From Symsagittifera roscoffensis (lineage: Eukaryota > Xenacoelomorpha > Acoela > Convolutidae), in the NCBI RefSeq assembly GCF_963678635.1, contig NC_087069.1, forward strand, positions 36,375,959 through 36,439,958: DNA of 64,000 bases. The letters run 5' to 3'. Shown here piece by piece: positions 20,450-31,900 of this stretch. Each line of letters starts with the position of its first letter. Position 1 is the first letter of the stretch. The translations under genes and the position numbers were made by a program. The notes under the pieces were generated by a model that saw only the letters and a list, made by a program, of their open reading frames with translations, ran no database searches and had not been told where the DNA came from.

Positions 20450-20900
20450 GAGACGGAGCGCGAAGTAGCAAAAAATCCACAAACTGGAGGGAAAAAGCGG
20501 GGCAGGAAACTTGTTTCATATTCAAGCCAAGATTCGGCGAGCTCATTGGACGAGACCAGCTCAAGACGGTCGGGCAGGAAGCGCACAGCAGTGACCAAAA
20601 TAGGAGCAGTCATGATTGACAACATTCAAAAAACGGAAAAATCAGGAACAAAATAAAGAAGAGGAAAAACATGAAAAACAAAACTTAAAACATTCTAACG
20701 TCCAGGGAGAGGGCATGCCGTGAAGCGGCAAAAACTCAACTGTTTAAGTTTATATGTGGTCGCAGGTAGTAAACAAAACTCTAGTTAAAACTCGTCGTTT
20801 CATTAAAACTCGTCGTTTCTATTTAAAACACGTCGTTAAAACTTTATTTATTTCATACAACAACATTTCATTGAGTACTTAAATTGAGTCATCACTTCTT
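20450..20900. other. 3' untranslated part of the LTR element
   Basis: No gene. It contains three imperfect copies of a short unit TTAAAACTCGTCGTTT between 20784 and 20842. Confidence 0.5.
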
Positions 20901-20913
20901 ACAAGAAGGGGAA
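20901..20913 (+). promoter_or_regulatory. Polypurine tract
   Basis: ACAAGAAGGGGAA lies directly before the 3' LTR, the expected place for the plus-strand primer in reverse transcription. Confidence 0.65.
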
Positions 20914-20915
20914 TA

Positions 20916-21129
20916 TCATAGTATCTAAATTATTTCATCTTTCGAGTCCAGTTTCATTCTAGTTGTTGCTAATTAATTTATCTATCTGTTTGGCGCTAAC
21001 TAGTTTTTAACCTTCGGAGTTGTCTGTCACCTTTGGTTGACCGCCATTTCCTTGTCTCCGAATAACTTTCTACTTTACGGTTACTCAACTTATTGGATCA
21101 TTTTAACTTATCGAAACCGTGTTTCCTCA
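20916..21129 (+). repeat. 3' LTR
   Basis: A direct copy of 15002-15215, same length, with about 17 substitutions counted by eye and no gap. It is followed by unique A+T-rich sequence. Confidence 0.88.
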
Positions 21130-22850
21130 TCTTGAAATCTTCTGAATTTTTGCGAATTTTTGCGTATTTAAAAATTTTTAAAACACTTATTAATTGAATC
21201 ATTAGCAAGAACACAATTTGTTCAACAGGAAAAATTTGGATCTGTTATTTGATCTGATGGCTTAGGTCTTTCAACTAGTCGGTCGTGTTTGGATCAGAAA
21301 CCTAAAGGAGTATTCTGGTGGGGTCCCCCATAATGGAGGGACCTGTAGATGGAATTGAATTTTCACTTATTTTTAGCCAATCAGAATTGAGTATTCAAAA
21401 ACCTCAGAAAAATCGAAAAAAACTTCAGAAAGCGAATAAATCCAGGCCATTAAAAAAGTTTTTGATCTATGAAAAATGGGCAGATACATAAAATTTCAAA
21501 TAATGCAAAAATGAGGTCGGGTTTTGCAAGAAAAGTAAATCCAACTTCGAAAGAAAAAATCAAAGCGAAATATTTTTCTGCGCCACTCCATTTCATTTTA
21601 TGTTAATAAAGATTTCGGTTATTGCAACATCCATCATGAGAATACCCCTGAGTATTGTGTCTCAGTCGCTTTTGATGGGGTGAAAACATCTCAAAATTTC
21701 AATTGAATTAATTGAGTTCGATGTTTACAAAAAAAATAAACACGCTATAAATTTGATACAATAATTTTCAAATCAGATAAACTTTTCAAGGCTTCCACGC
21801 TTTCCCCCATTTTCATTAAAAAATCGCGTTCACGATATTTTTCGTGTACCACCAAACCTTTACGGTTCAGTGTGATAATATCGTTGGAGGTTTTCAAATC
21901 CTTTCAAAAACATATTTGAAACTTCAAAAAAAAATCCACCAGGCTCAATTCACAATTTTCTTGTGAAAAACAGAATTAAAGTTTTTTGTGCCATTCAAAG
22001 GCGAATTTCGCAGCTGTCTCAGACTGCTGCTGTCAGGAAGTGGATGATTGCTTTCTTAGTACACTGTTTTGTTTATAGATATCCTAATCAGTTCGTTTTC
22101 TGCAAGGCCAAATCAACATTTGACAAGCACTGATATGCTTGAAATGAACTTATTTACAAGAAGTTTATTTAATAAAATAAAAAAGTCACAGCTCGAAACT
22201 TTTTAATTAAGCACAAATTTGCTCACAAGAGTCTGTACTTCGATCTCAGCCACCGAGTACAATTTTTCTCTTATACGAATAAAAAAACTTTAGCAATTAT
22301 CAGTGTTTTCATTTTTCCAAGTCTGCCAATGTGCTTTCAATATAAGCTAACAGCTTTTAATTTTCAAATTACATATTACATTTTTTCTGCCTATAGTTTT
22401 ATGATCAGCAGCTTTTAAGTTTTAAACAGCTTTTAATTTTCAAATTACATATTACACTTTACCTGCCTATAGTTTTAAAACCTGCTTCTCATAAAATTTT
22501 TTGATCAGCATTTTTTCTTACAAAAAAAAATTATTAGTTTTCGAGTTTTGCTATTTAACTTGTATATACCCCAAAAACACAACAAAAACATTTTTAAGAT
22601 AAGAAAACTAATAATTGAGGGGATAAACTCTCACAGGTTATCGGCGTGATTGAGTATTTGTATGAGATAATCTTTCATAAGTCACAAAAAAGCCATAATC
22701 AATATTTTATTTTTATGAAAAAACTGCCTAGACTGCGTTATAGACAAAAAATACACTTTTTACAAGCATGTTTAAAAGAAATGTTTAATTGAACACAAAA
22801 GTGATATTGCGATTAATAAAAGAAAATATAAATACAATTTCTAGCATGAA
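21130..22850. other. A+T-rich intergenic stretch
   Basis: No credible gene. A small hairpin (GGTCCC..GGGACC) is at about 21326-21350. A 76-bp tandem duplication lies at 22349-22500. Confidence 0.5.
22349..22500 (+). repeat. 76-bp tandem duplication
   Basis: AACAGCTTTTAATTTTCAAA begins at 22349 and again at 22425. ACATATTACA and CTGCCTATAGTTTTA also recur at the same offset. TTGATCAGCA after 22500 repeats the next part of the unit. Confidence 0.8.
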
Positions 22851-24793
22851 AATTGTATGATAACCGTCTTTTTCAGTAATTCTTTGAATAGAATTGTATA
22901 GTCTTGTTTTTTTTCATATGGAGGTCAGCCCAAAGTGTGATTAAATTCCTCCTAAATGGCCGAACCTTATTAAGAGTTTTCTGATGGTGACAATAATTTT
23001 TGATCGCATGACATGGTCTGAAAATTAAAACTTCATAAGGTAATAATGGAAAAAACGAATTTGAAGCCAGTTACTTTTACGTTTGCTTGCATTTCACTTC
23101 AATCACACGACTACATTTAAAGGCGTGCATCTTTAAGTCTGGTAACACAAGTTGCGTGCGGTGCGGTGATATTGAAAAAAAGACGTGATTTTCTCCGGTA
23201 CTATTACTGCATTTTACTTAAGTGACCTAAGTGATAACTTAATTCCATTTTACTCAAGGAAACGAGGGGAGAAATCTACTAATGAACAAAGACACAGGAT
23301 TCTTGAAAAACGAACTTTTTAACTTAAAAGAGGTGGAAAGTACCAGAAGTATAACCAGAAAAGCACTAATCAGTGTTGCGAGTAATCTTTGCAAGAGAAA
23401 AAAAACAGACAATGAACTTCATTTTAAGCGTACAGTAAATGTAGAAAAAATAGTTTGTTGCTATGCAAGTATCACAGAAAGTTTCCACCACAATAATAAA
23501 TAACTATTTAAAATAAAACTTTTAAAAAGGGATCTGTTTTATTCAGGTTGTAATAAGACGAGCTGAACGAAGGTCTAAATATAAGGCAATTTCATGATTT
23601 ATACTAGATTAGATTTTAATCTACAACAATTTTCCTTAGAAAATGATTCGAAAAATCAACGAAAAATTAAAGAAAACTTTCAAAACATAGTTAAAAATGT
23701 TTTCGTTTTTTTTTGCAAAAATATATTACAAAAAACTTTAATGTTTCGTTGGCTCTAAAGTAGACGCTAAAAAAATTACAAAAACTAAAATAACGAGAAA
23801 AAAATTACGGCCTAACTTGAATTATAAGAAATAGAGCCTGCTTGCGGGATTTATTTCCTCAAAATTAGAGTAAAATCAAAAATTTAATCTTATGTTTCTC
23901 GACCTATGTTCATCATTGCGATGAAAAGTTTGAAAAAACTGAACTTAGATTTGAAATTTTAAATATCATCTTTTAGTACAGAATAATTAATCATTTGAAG
24001 CTTGTAAAAAACATATGGATTTTTCTATAAATTAAGGATCAATTTTATCACTTTTGGCTAATTTTACTTGGAAGATTAGAAAAGTCGTTTTTTAGATCAG
24101 TTTTGGAGTCCAAATGGTGGCCAAGAAGGTTTAGATAAGACTCGCAACGAATTTTTTGGGGGGTACCTGAAATCCAGGGACAGAAAACACAATCTACCCT
24201 CCCCTCATGGACTTTGTGACGTGGTCTGAGCAACGATAGCTTGAAAATCAACTTCAACAATTAGATAAAGACGGCAAAACTGCTGTGAAGTTCTAGTTGC
24301 ACATAGTCGAGGTGAAAATCAAACCTAATAAGCTCAAGTTTGAGAGGAAACAATCTATTTTTCTTTTTATACATCATGATTCAACTCAGCTAGAAATTAG
24401 GAACAAATCTACTCAAAAAATCAAGAACAGGACAATTGAACTAGAATTCTGTTATATTTTTTAAATTCGATTTTGAATTTCCCATAACCCAGATCTGACA
24501 TTCAACTACAAAATTTTTTTAAATTTCCAAAATCCATATTATACTTCTTTTTTAGCGCTTACATACGTTCAAACTGTGTAGTCTATTGATGATTCTTGCA
24601 ATTTTTGAGACGTATTTGAGATCTCAGTAACTATCTTTCCCCTATGGAACCTAATACTTGCAACCATCCCTATAAAAAAAGTTTAAAGGGTAAAGCACAC
24701 GCTGATTTTGTACTCAGTAGCGAACATTGCTTCTTTACCAAAAGAGGGGGACCGGGTTGACCTCCATAAAAGAAAATTAGTTATCATACAATT
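22851..24793. mobile_element. Possible small DNA transposon or MITE bounded by inverted repeats
   Basis: The left end has AATTGTATGATAAC at 22851-22864 and TATGGAGGTCAGCCC at about 22917-22931. The right end has the inverted counterparts GGGTTGACCTCCATA at 24754-24768 and GTTATCATACAATT at 24780-24793. The left arm has about 39 extra bases between the two motifs. The interior of about 1.8 kb has only short frames (23282-23503 on plus, 24048-24260 on minus) with no recognised domain, so any such element would be non-autonomous. No target-site duplication was established. Confidence 0.35.
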
Positions 24794-24987
24794 TCATACA
24801 CGGAGTGTATGGAAAAAATGTTTCTCAGACAATTTTCACATATGAAAAGTTTATGATAATCTATTTTTACCTTGCTGCAAAAAACTTCAGCAGTAGAAAA
24901 TTTCAGAGATTTTATGTACGTATGGAGTTGTACGAAATTGTATGAAAAGAATTTCTCCATATATGAAAACTGTTTGACAAGCATTTT
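24784..24987. repeat. Imperfect inverted repeat
   Basis: TCATACAATTTC at 24784-24795 is inverted at 24934-24945. 24815-24844 (AAAATGTTTCTCAGACAATT and following) is inverted with several mismatches at 24959-24987. A perfect 7-bp hairpin CATACAC/GTGTATG lies near 24796-24812. The AATTGTATGA word is shared with the left end at 22851, so these may be ends of one repeat family. A run of 12 G follows at 25000-25011. Confidence 0.5.
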
Positions 24988-25074
24988 TGGTCAACCAGCG
25001 GGGGGGGGGGGAGTAGCTAAAGAGATCTCGAATTCAAAGTGGTATTTCGGGGACAATTACGATGTTTTCAGTCA

Positions 25075-25923
25075 TTAGACCAATTCAACTCGTGGTTCTT
25101 CGGGATCGTAATTTTTGATACCATTTGCCGTTGTTTCCAAATAAGGATCTATATACTTGAACAGATCCTTCTTATGATCCTTAATTTCCTCCGCTAGTGA
25201 AACGACATTATTTGCGAAATATTTCAACTTGTTTAGGGTGTCTTTTGCGTCATGTTTTGCATCTTCTCCACTCTCAAAATCTTCTAGAATTTTATCATAG
25301 GCATCCCGGGCTGCAGTTTTCATATTCATAGCAGCCCCGATCAACCTGTTGGACCAATCAGAAATCGTCACGTCAAAGAACTCGGTGTCGTTTTTTATGC
25401 TCTCGAATAAACTAACTAGTTCAGTTTTGTTCGGATTTTGAGTTTTCATCAAATTTGTTAACGAGTCAGCCTTGACTTCGAGCGAATTGTTGTCAAACGA
25501 CAAGGAATCTTCCAAGGTTTCGTTGCATAATTGGATTACATCATACAGTTTGTTCACTTGGATCATGACGTAACCGTACGCGAACATTGAATCCTCTTCG
25601 GCTGCCAGACTGTCCGAAGCCACCTCTTCACTTCCGTCCTGAGCCTCGTTTTCCATTTTCATGATGATTGCTTTCACGTCTTTGCATGTTCGCAGCGTAT
25701 CAGTTGTCAAATAATACACCTCGAATGCGATCGCTTTCACTGATTTGAACTCCGCGTCGCTAAAAGGACTTCCAGTCGAATTGGCGTCTATTTCCGTGGA
25801 GTTGCCATTTTCGTCGGAACTTGCCAAACTGATTGAAATGTAGGTTTGGAACAGCAAGCAACCTGTCACAAAAAAAATCAAGTCCAAACTTAAATTTTTT
25901 AATCGATTTTGTGCTAAAATCAT
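25075..25923 (-). CDS. Predicted secreted, N-glycosylated helix-rich protein of unknown family
   Basis: A 282-codon intronless frame from ATG 25921-25923 to TAA 25075-25077. Residues about 11-34 form a hydrophobic signal peptide (LSLDLIFFVTGCLLFQTY and following), with likely cleavage near ASSDEN. The mature part is acidic and mostly helical, with long amphipathic stretches (for example DAYDKILEDFESGEDAKHDA). There are several N-x-S/T sequons (two NST, NET, NNS, NKT, NDT) and two Cys outside the signal peptide, which could form a disulfide. No transmembrane segment follows. I recognise no family. The start is supported by the position of the signal peptide and a TATA-like box upstream. Frame length in this A+T-rich region makes chance unlikely, but a pseudogene cannot be excluded. 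Confidence 0.72.
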   Translation of the reverse strand: MILAQNRLKNLSLDLIFFVTGCLLFQTYISISLASSDENGNSTEIDANSTGSPFSDAEFKSVKAIAFEVYYLTTDTLRTCKDVKAIIMKMENEAQDGSEEVASDSLAAEEDSMFAYGYVMIQVNKLYDVIQLCNETLEDSLSFDNNSLEVKADSLTNLMKTQNPNKTELVSLFESIKNDTEFFDVTISDWSNRLIGAAMNMKTAARDAYDKILEDFESGEDAKHDAKDTLNKLKYFANNVVSLAEEIKDHKKDLFKYIDPYLETTANGIKNYDPEEPRVELV

Positions 25924-25975
25924 CCTAAAGCCTAATAGAAGTTACTATTGTAGCTTTTTGAGGTAACTTTTGAAG

Positions 25976-25983
25976 TTTTTATA
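25976..25983 (-). promoter_or_regulatory. TATA-like box of the secreted-protein gene
   Basis: TATAAAAA on the minus strand, 53-60 bases upstream of the ATG. This allows a transcription start about 25 bases before translation starts. In A+T-rich DNA the match is only suggestive. Confidence 0.35.
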
Positions 25984-27403
25984 TGTCAAGGAAAATCAGC
26001 AGAAAATGAGGGGGTTCTCCCATGAAAATCGTTTCCTTCTTGATACGTTATACACGATGTTCTGCCCTAATATAAGCATCGAGTAAAACTGTTAGGCAAA
26101 AACACGCCAGTCCCTTTATCATAAACCAAATTGAAAGTTCAAGACATAAAAAAAACTGAAGATAGATATATTTTTTGAAAAGACGATTTGCACAATTTTT
26201 CTAAAAAACAGGCGCGAATCAAATAATTTATAAGAAATTATGCTTCTACAACAAAGCTCGGAAAATGAAAGAAGACAATTTAAAGTATAAATCGCATATT
26301 TGTATCATTATTGAACCAAACTTTTGAGTAAAAATTTGTATAAATTGAACTAATTAAGTTCCCCCACCGCTATTAATTCGAATAAATTTGATCAGCCCAG
26401 AAAATCAATCGACTTGAAATAAGCTTCAGCTTAGCAGCTTAGTCCCAAAATAACATCCGGCTCTATTTGCCTAACCGATGTAAGACGGCAGTTGTTAATT
26501 TAATCCCATAAACTTTTCCAGTTTTCAAACTCTCACCTGATAATACTGTCTTCCAATCCATCATTAGTCTTCGCTTTCAATTCTAAATCAAGTACTGGAA
26601 AAGTATTGAAATATTTATCAATAAGTTTTCAGAAACAAATATTCGAAAATATAAATATGATGTACAAATTGGGACACCGAAAATGGATTCCAACGAGTTT
26701 TTAATGGTTTATACAAAAATTAGAGTGAAAAATCTGTGAATTCTGTCCGGTTGAATGCTTCCCATTTTGAACTGCACACCATCTGTTTTTTATCGTTGAT
26801 TGACCAAGGAAACTTTTTTGTCTCATAAAGTTTGAGCCGCCTGAATAGTCAAAACGAATTAATCTGAATACCACGATCAGAATTTATGAATAAAGTTCGA
26901 AATTTTTTACCATGCTCTGAAATAAATCATTTCTTAAGAGCAATAAGGATTAAATCAGCATTCTAAGTTTTTCACCATTTTTTTCGCGTCTGTTTGTGAT
27001 TTTATTTAAAATTATCAAAAAAATAGAGAGTTAATGAAAAACTTTATTCTTTTTTAAAACCAAAATCAGTCTAATATCTCAGGCTCAAAACTTGCAAGAA
27101 AATTTATTTATTTTTGGAAAAAGGTTATAATCAAAAAAAAATTTAAATTGTAAAACCAATGAAATTGGCAGTGTGTTTATGGGAGTGTGTTTTAGGATTA
27201 CAATTCTAACATCACCTTCTAGACATTCGTAGTTTGAGAGACATGGACGATTTAACGATTTTGAAAAAAATTCAAAACTTACAAAATCAAAATAACTTTT
27301 AAAAAAAATACCCGCACTCCCTGCTACCGAGGGTGTAGTTTTGGGTTTCAATTTTACCGCTAACACGTCAAATCCTAGAAACTTCTAGTTTAGAGATAAA
27401 AAT
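25984..27403. other. Intergenic sequence before the 1.6-kb array
   Basis: A+T-rich, with no gene, RNA or repeat that I can support. A 93-codon minus-strand frame at 27085-27366 shows no recognisable similarity. Confidence 0.5.
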
Positions 27404-27454
27404 CTACTTTGATGAGAACTTTTTCCTTGTTTTGGTATCAAATTGATGTATCTC

Positions 27455-28985
27455 AGTTAAAATGAATAACAAGACTGCTCGTATCAGGGCGAAGCCTTGA
27501 ATGTTTCGACTGCTTTTTAAGAATTTTGGACCAGTTATAACAAGAAAAAATTTACATGTAATCAGAAAAGAATTTTTTTTGAGATTTTTTGTGAAAATCA
27601 TCCTACCACACGCCGTATAGAATTCAAAGTGATTCCTAGTAACAAATCTATTATGGCAAATAAGCTTCCTTCAACCAATTTGGAACGATTTCTAAGACGG
27701 ATTGAATCTCTGCTTACGCGCGCGTTAATAGTGCGAAGTATATCGAGCATTAATTGTCCCAAATTGGCCAAAATGACCATCTTTAAACCCCCGTAACTTT
27801 ACGAAAAGTGATCCGAGGTGAAATATCTTTTCATATTTAAGCTCAAGAAACATTACCTTTTTAATGATATGAAACACTTTTGTCAAAAATGCCTAGTTAA
27901 AAATCGAATTTTGTCTGGAGAAAAAAAACCACCCGAGCAAAAATATTCCGTTACTTTTGTTACGAAAGTCGGAACAACAATCATTATATTTTTTGAGCAT
28001 CAAAATCAATTTCAATCAATTATAATCATTCTTATGCAAACATTTCAAAAAATCCAATATTTCTGTCCCTTCTGGTGGACTTCATTTGTCATTAGTTTGT
28101 TACAAATATCAGTAGTTTTTGCATTAAAAACTGAAAACCTTATGTGATCTTTCCCTATTTTCATTCCTTTCGCGGGGAGATTAACTAGTGCTATGGTTTT
28201 TGCTCACGTATCCCGCCAACTTTTCTGCAAGATGATGCGCGTTTGCCTCTCTCCGTCCCAACCCCCCGCCCATAACGTTCCCGCGTTTAAGAAAAGTGAA
28301 AACAAATCGATTATAATGGATTTTTGTGATCTAAAACATTGTAAATACAATCGGTTCCCATGTTACATTCAGACAACAAAATTGGACTAAAAATAGATTT
28401 AAATCTTTTTTGTCTTGCCAAAACAAAAGGCCATAATGTTCCGACTTTCGCAACGAAAGTAACGGAATATTTGTGCTCGGGGTGTGTTTTTTTTTTCTTC
28501 AGACAAATTTCGTCTTTTTAAGAGGCCATTTTGACGGAATTTTTTGCATCATTCGGAAGCCATTGTCGTCTTAAGCTTAAATTTGAAAAGATATTTCATC
28601 TGTGACTTTTTTCCTAAAGTTATGGGGATTTAAAGATTGCCGTTTTGGCAAATTTGGGACAATTAACGCGCGATATAATTCGCACAATTAACGCGTAAGC
28701 GGAGATTAATCCGTTTTAGAGCTCGTTGCAAATTGGTTGAAAGAAGCTTTTTTGCCATAAATGTTTTGTTACTTTTTGTTACTATAAATGGCGTGTGGGG
28801 GGATGATTTTCACAAAAAATCTCAAATTAAAAAAAATCATTTTTTTATTCCATTCAATTTTTTTATGTTACAACTGCTCCATAAATCTTGAAAGGCAGTC
28901 GGGCTCTTTTTCCTTTTCCCCCTCACCTGCAAACTTTTACAAGTAAGTTTGTTGACCATATTGTCCGATTGTTATGAAAATTGAC
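27455..28985. repeat. Inverted-repeat (foldback) structure of one array unit, shown for unit 1
   Basis: The left arm is about 27455-28040 and the right arm about 28370-28985. Anchors: 27581-27603 is the exact reverse complement of 28801-28823 (23 bases), and 27942-27975 matches 28438-28471 inverted with 2 differences in 34. Between these anchors most of the arm can be aligned inverted, for example CCAATTTGG, GCTTACGCG, TTAATTGTCCCAAAT, GAAATATCTTTTCA and GTAACTTTA-type words. Outward the similarity continues through CAGTTATAACA/TGTTACAACTG. Arms differ by many substitutions and small indels, unlike the near identity between units. Confidence 0.88.
28171..28297 (+). repeat. G+C-rich loop segment of the array unit (unit 1 instance)
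   Basis: The unpaired centre of each foldback holds a G+C-rich block containing GCGGGGAGATTAACTAGTGC, CACGTATCCCGCC, GATGATGCGCG, CGTCCCAACCCCCCGCCC and GTTCCCGCG, in contrast to the A+T-rich arms. It is conserved in all units and has no inverted partner. A 65-codon frame crosses it, but variants between units include amino-acid changes and one frameshift (unit at 41823). Confidence 0.7.
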
Positions 28986-31900
28986 ATATAGACTAATTAG
29001 GACTTACTACTTTGATGAGAACTTTTTCCTTGTTTTGGTATCAAATTGATGTATCTCAGTTAAAATGAATAACAAGACTGCTCGTATCAGGGCGAAGCCT
29101 TAAATGTTTCGACTGCTTTTTCAGAATTTTGGACCAGTTATAACAAGAAAAAATTTACATGTAATAAGAAAAGATTTTTTTTTGAGATTTTTTGTGAAAA
29201 TCATCCTACCACACGCCGTATAGAATTCAAAGTGATTCCTAGTAACAAATCTATTATGGCAAATAAGCTTCCTTCAACCAATTTGGAACGATTTCTAAGA
29301 CGGATTGAATCTCTGCTTACGCGCGCGTTAATAGTGCGAAGTATATCGAGCATTAATTGTCCCAAATTGGCCAAAATGACCATTTTTAAACCCCCGTAAC
29401 TTTACAAAAAATGATCCGAGGTGAAATATCTTTTCATATTTAAGCTCAAAAAAAATTACCTTTTTAATGATATGAAACACTTTTGTCAAAAATGCCTAGT
29501 TAAAAATCGAATTTTGTCTGGAGAAAAAAAACCACCCGAGCAAAAATATTCCGTTACTTTTGTTACGAAAGTCGGAACAACAATCATTATATTTTTTGAG
29601 CATCAAAATCAATTTCAATCAATTATAATCATTCTTATGCAAACATTTCAAAAAAATCCAATATTTCTGACCCTTCTGGTGGACTTCATTTGTCATTAGT
29701 TTGTTACAAATATCAGTAGTTTTTGCATTAAAAACTGAAAACCTTATGTGATCTTTCCCTATTTTCATTCCTTCCGCGGGGAGATTAACTAGTGCTATGG
29801 TTTTTGCTCACGTATCCCGCCAACTTTTCTGCAAGATGATGCGCGTTTGCCTCTCTCCGTCCCAACCCCCCGCCCATAACGTTCCCGCGTTTAAGAAAAG
29901 TGAAAACAAATCGATTATAATGGATTTTTGTGATCTAAAACATTGTAAATACAATCGGTTCCCATGTTACATTCAGACAACAAAATTGGACTAAAAATAG
30001 ATTTAAATCTTTTTTGTCTTGCCAAAACAAAAGGCCATAATGTTCCGACTTTCGCAACGAAAGTAACGGAATATTTGTGCTCGGGGTGTGTTTTTTTTTC
30101 TTCAGACAAATTTCGTCTTTTTAAGAGGCCATTTTGACGGAATTTTTTGCATCATTCGGAAGCCATTGTCGTCTTAAGCTTAAATTTGAAAAGATATTTC
30201 ATCTGTGACTTTTTTCCTAAAGTTATGGGGATTTAAAGATTGCCGTTTTGGCCAATTTGGGACAATTAACGCGCGAGATAATTCGCACAATTAACGCGTA
30301 AGCGGAGATTAATCCGTTTTAGAGCTCGTTGCAAATTGGTTGAAAGAAGCTTTTTTGCCATAAATGTTTTGTTACTTTTTGTTACTATAAATGGCGTGTG
30401 GGGGGATGATTTTCACAAAAAATCTCAAATTAAAAAAAATCATTTTTTTATTCCATTCAATTTTTTTATGTTACAACTGCTCCATAAATCTTGAAAGGCA
30501 GTCGGGCTCTTTTTCCTTTTCCCCCTCACCTGCAAACTTTTACAAGTAAGTTTGTTGACCATATTGTCCGATTGTTATGAAAATTGACATATAGACTAAT
30601 TAGGACTTACTACTTTGATGAGAACTTTTTCCTTGTTTTGGTATCAAATTGATGTATCTCAGTTAAAATGAATGACAAGACTGCTCGTATCAGGGCGAAA
30701 CCTTAAATGTTTCGACTGCATTTTAAGAATTTTGGACCAGTTATAACAAGAAAAAATTTACATGTAATAAGAAAAGAATTTTTTTTGAGATTTTTTGTGA
30801 AAATCATCCTACCACACGCCGTATAGAATTCAAAGTGATTCCTAGTAACAAATCTATTATGGCAAATAAGCTTCCTTCAACCAATTTGGAACGATTTCTA
30901 AGACGGATTGAATCTCTGCTTACGCGCGCGTTAATAGTGCGAAGTATATCGAGCATTAATTGTCCCAAATTGGCCAAAATGACCATCTTTAAACCCCCGT
31001 AACTTTACGAAAAATGATCCGAGGTGAAATATCTTTTCATATTTAAGCTCAAGAAACATTACTTTTTTAATGATATGAAATACTTTTGTCAAAAATGCCT
31101 AGTTAAAAATCGAATTTTGTCTGGAGAAAAAAACCACCCGAGCAAAAATATTCCGTTACTTTTGTTACAAAAGTCGGAACAACAATCATTATATTTTTTG
31201 AGCATCAAAATCAATTTCAATCAATTATAATCATTCTTATGCAAACATTTCAAAAAATCCAATATTTCTGACCCTTCTGGTGGACTTCATTTGTCATTAG
31301 TTTGTTACAAATATCAGTAGTTTTTGCATTAAAAACTGAAAACCTTATGTGATCTTTCCCTATTTTCATTCCTTCCGCGGGGAGATTAACTAGTGCTATG
31401 GTTTTTGCTCACGTATCCCGCCAACTTTTCTGCAAGATGATGCGCGTTTGCCTCTCTCCGTCCCAACCCCCCGCCCATAACGTTCCCGCGTTTAAGAAAA
31501 GTGAAAACAAATCGATTATAATGGATTTTTGTGATCTAAAACATTGTAAATACAATCGGTTCCCATGTTACATTCAGACAACAAAATTGGACTAAAAATA
31601 GATTTAAATCTTTTTTGTCTTGCCAAAACAAAAGGCCATAATGTTCCGACTTTCGCAACGAAAGTAACGGAATATTTGTGCTCGGGGTGTGTTTTTTTTC
31701 TTCAGACAAATTTCGTCTTTTTAAGAGGCCATTTTGACGGAATTTTTTGCATCATTCGGAAGCCATTGTCGTCTTAAGCTTAAATTTGAAAAGATATTTC
31801 ATCTGTGACTTTTTTCCTAAAGTTATGGGGATTTAAAGATTGCCGTTTTGGCCAATTTGGGACAATTAACGCGCGATATAATTCGCACAATTAACGCGTA

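Larger units (their letters stand above)
15002..21129 (+). mobile_element. Degenerate Ty3/Gypsy-type LTR retrotransposon
   Basis: The element is bounded by two direct 214-bp repeats and carries, in order, primer-binding site, gag with CCHC finger, protease, reverse transcriptase, RNase H, integrase and a polypurine tract. RT before integrase is the Ty3/Gypsy order. The pol region is divided by stops and frameshifts into at least five frames, so it is not autonomous. The LTRs differ at about 17 positions by my count (about 92 percent identical), showing that it did not insert very recently. I could not find a target-site duplication, and the LTR ends do not show a clean TG..CA. Confidence 0.9.

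Noticed and set aside
15002-21129. Target-site duplication and TG..CA ends of the LTR element
   Set aside because: Flanks (CTTTT before, TCTTG after) do not match and the LTR starts TCATAG, so neither could be confirmed.
23282-23503. 73-codon plus-strand frame
   Set aside because: Lys-rich and short in A+T-rich DNA, with no domain, signal peptide or splice context. It could be real but cannot be supported.
24048-24260. 70-codon minus-strand frame containing a FCPW segment
   Set aside because: No family recognised and no flanking exon signals. It may be part of a dispersed repeat.
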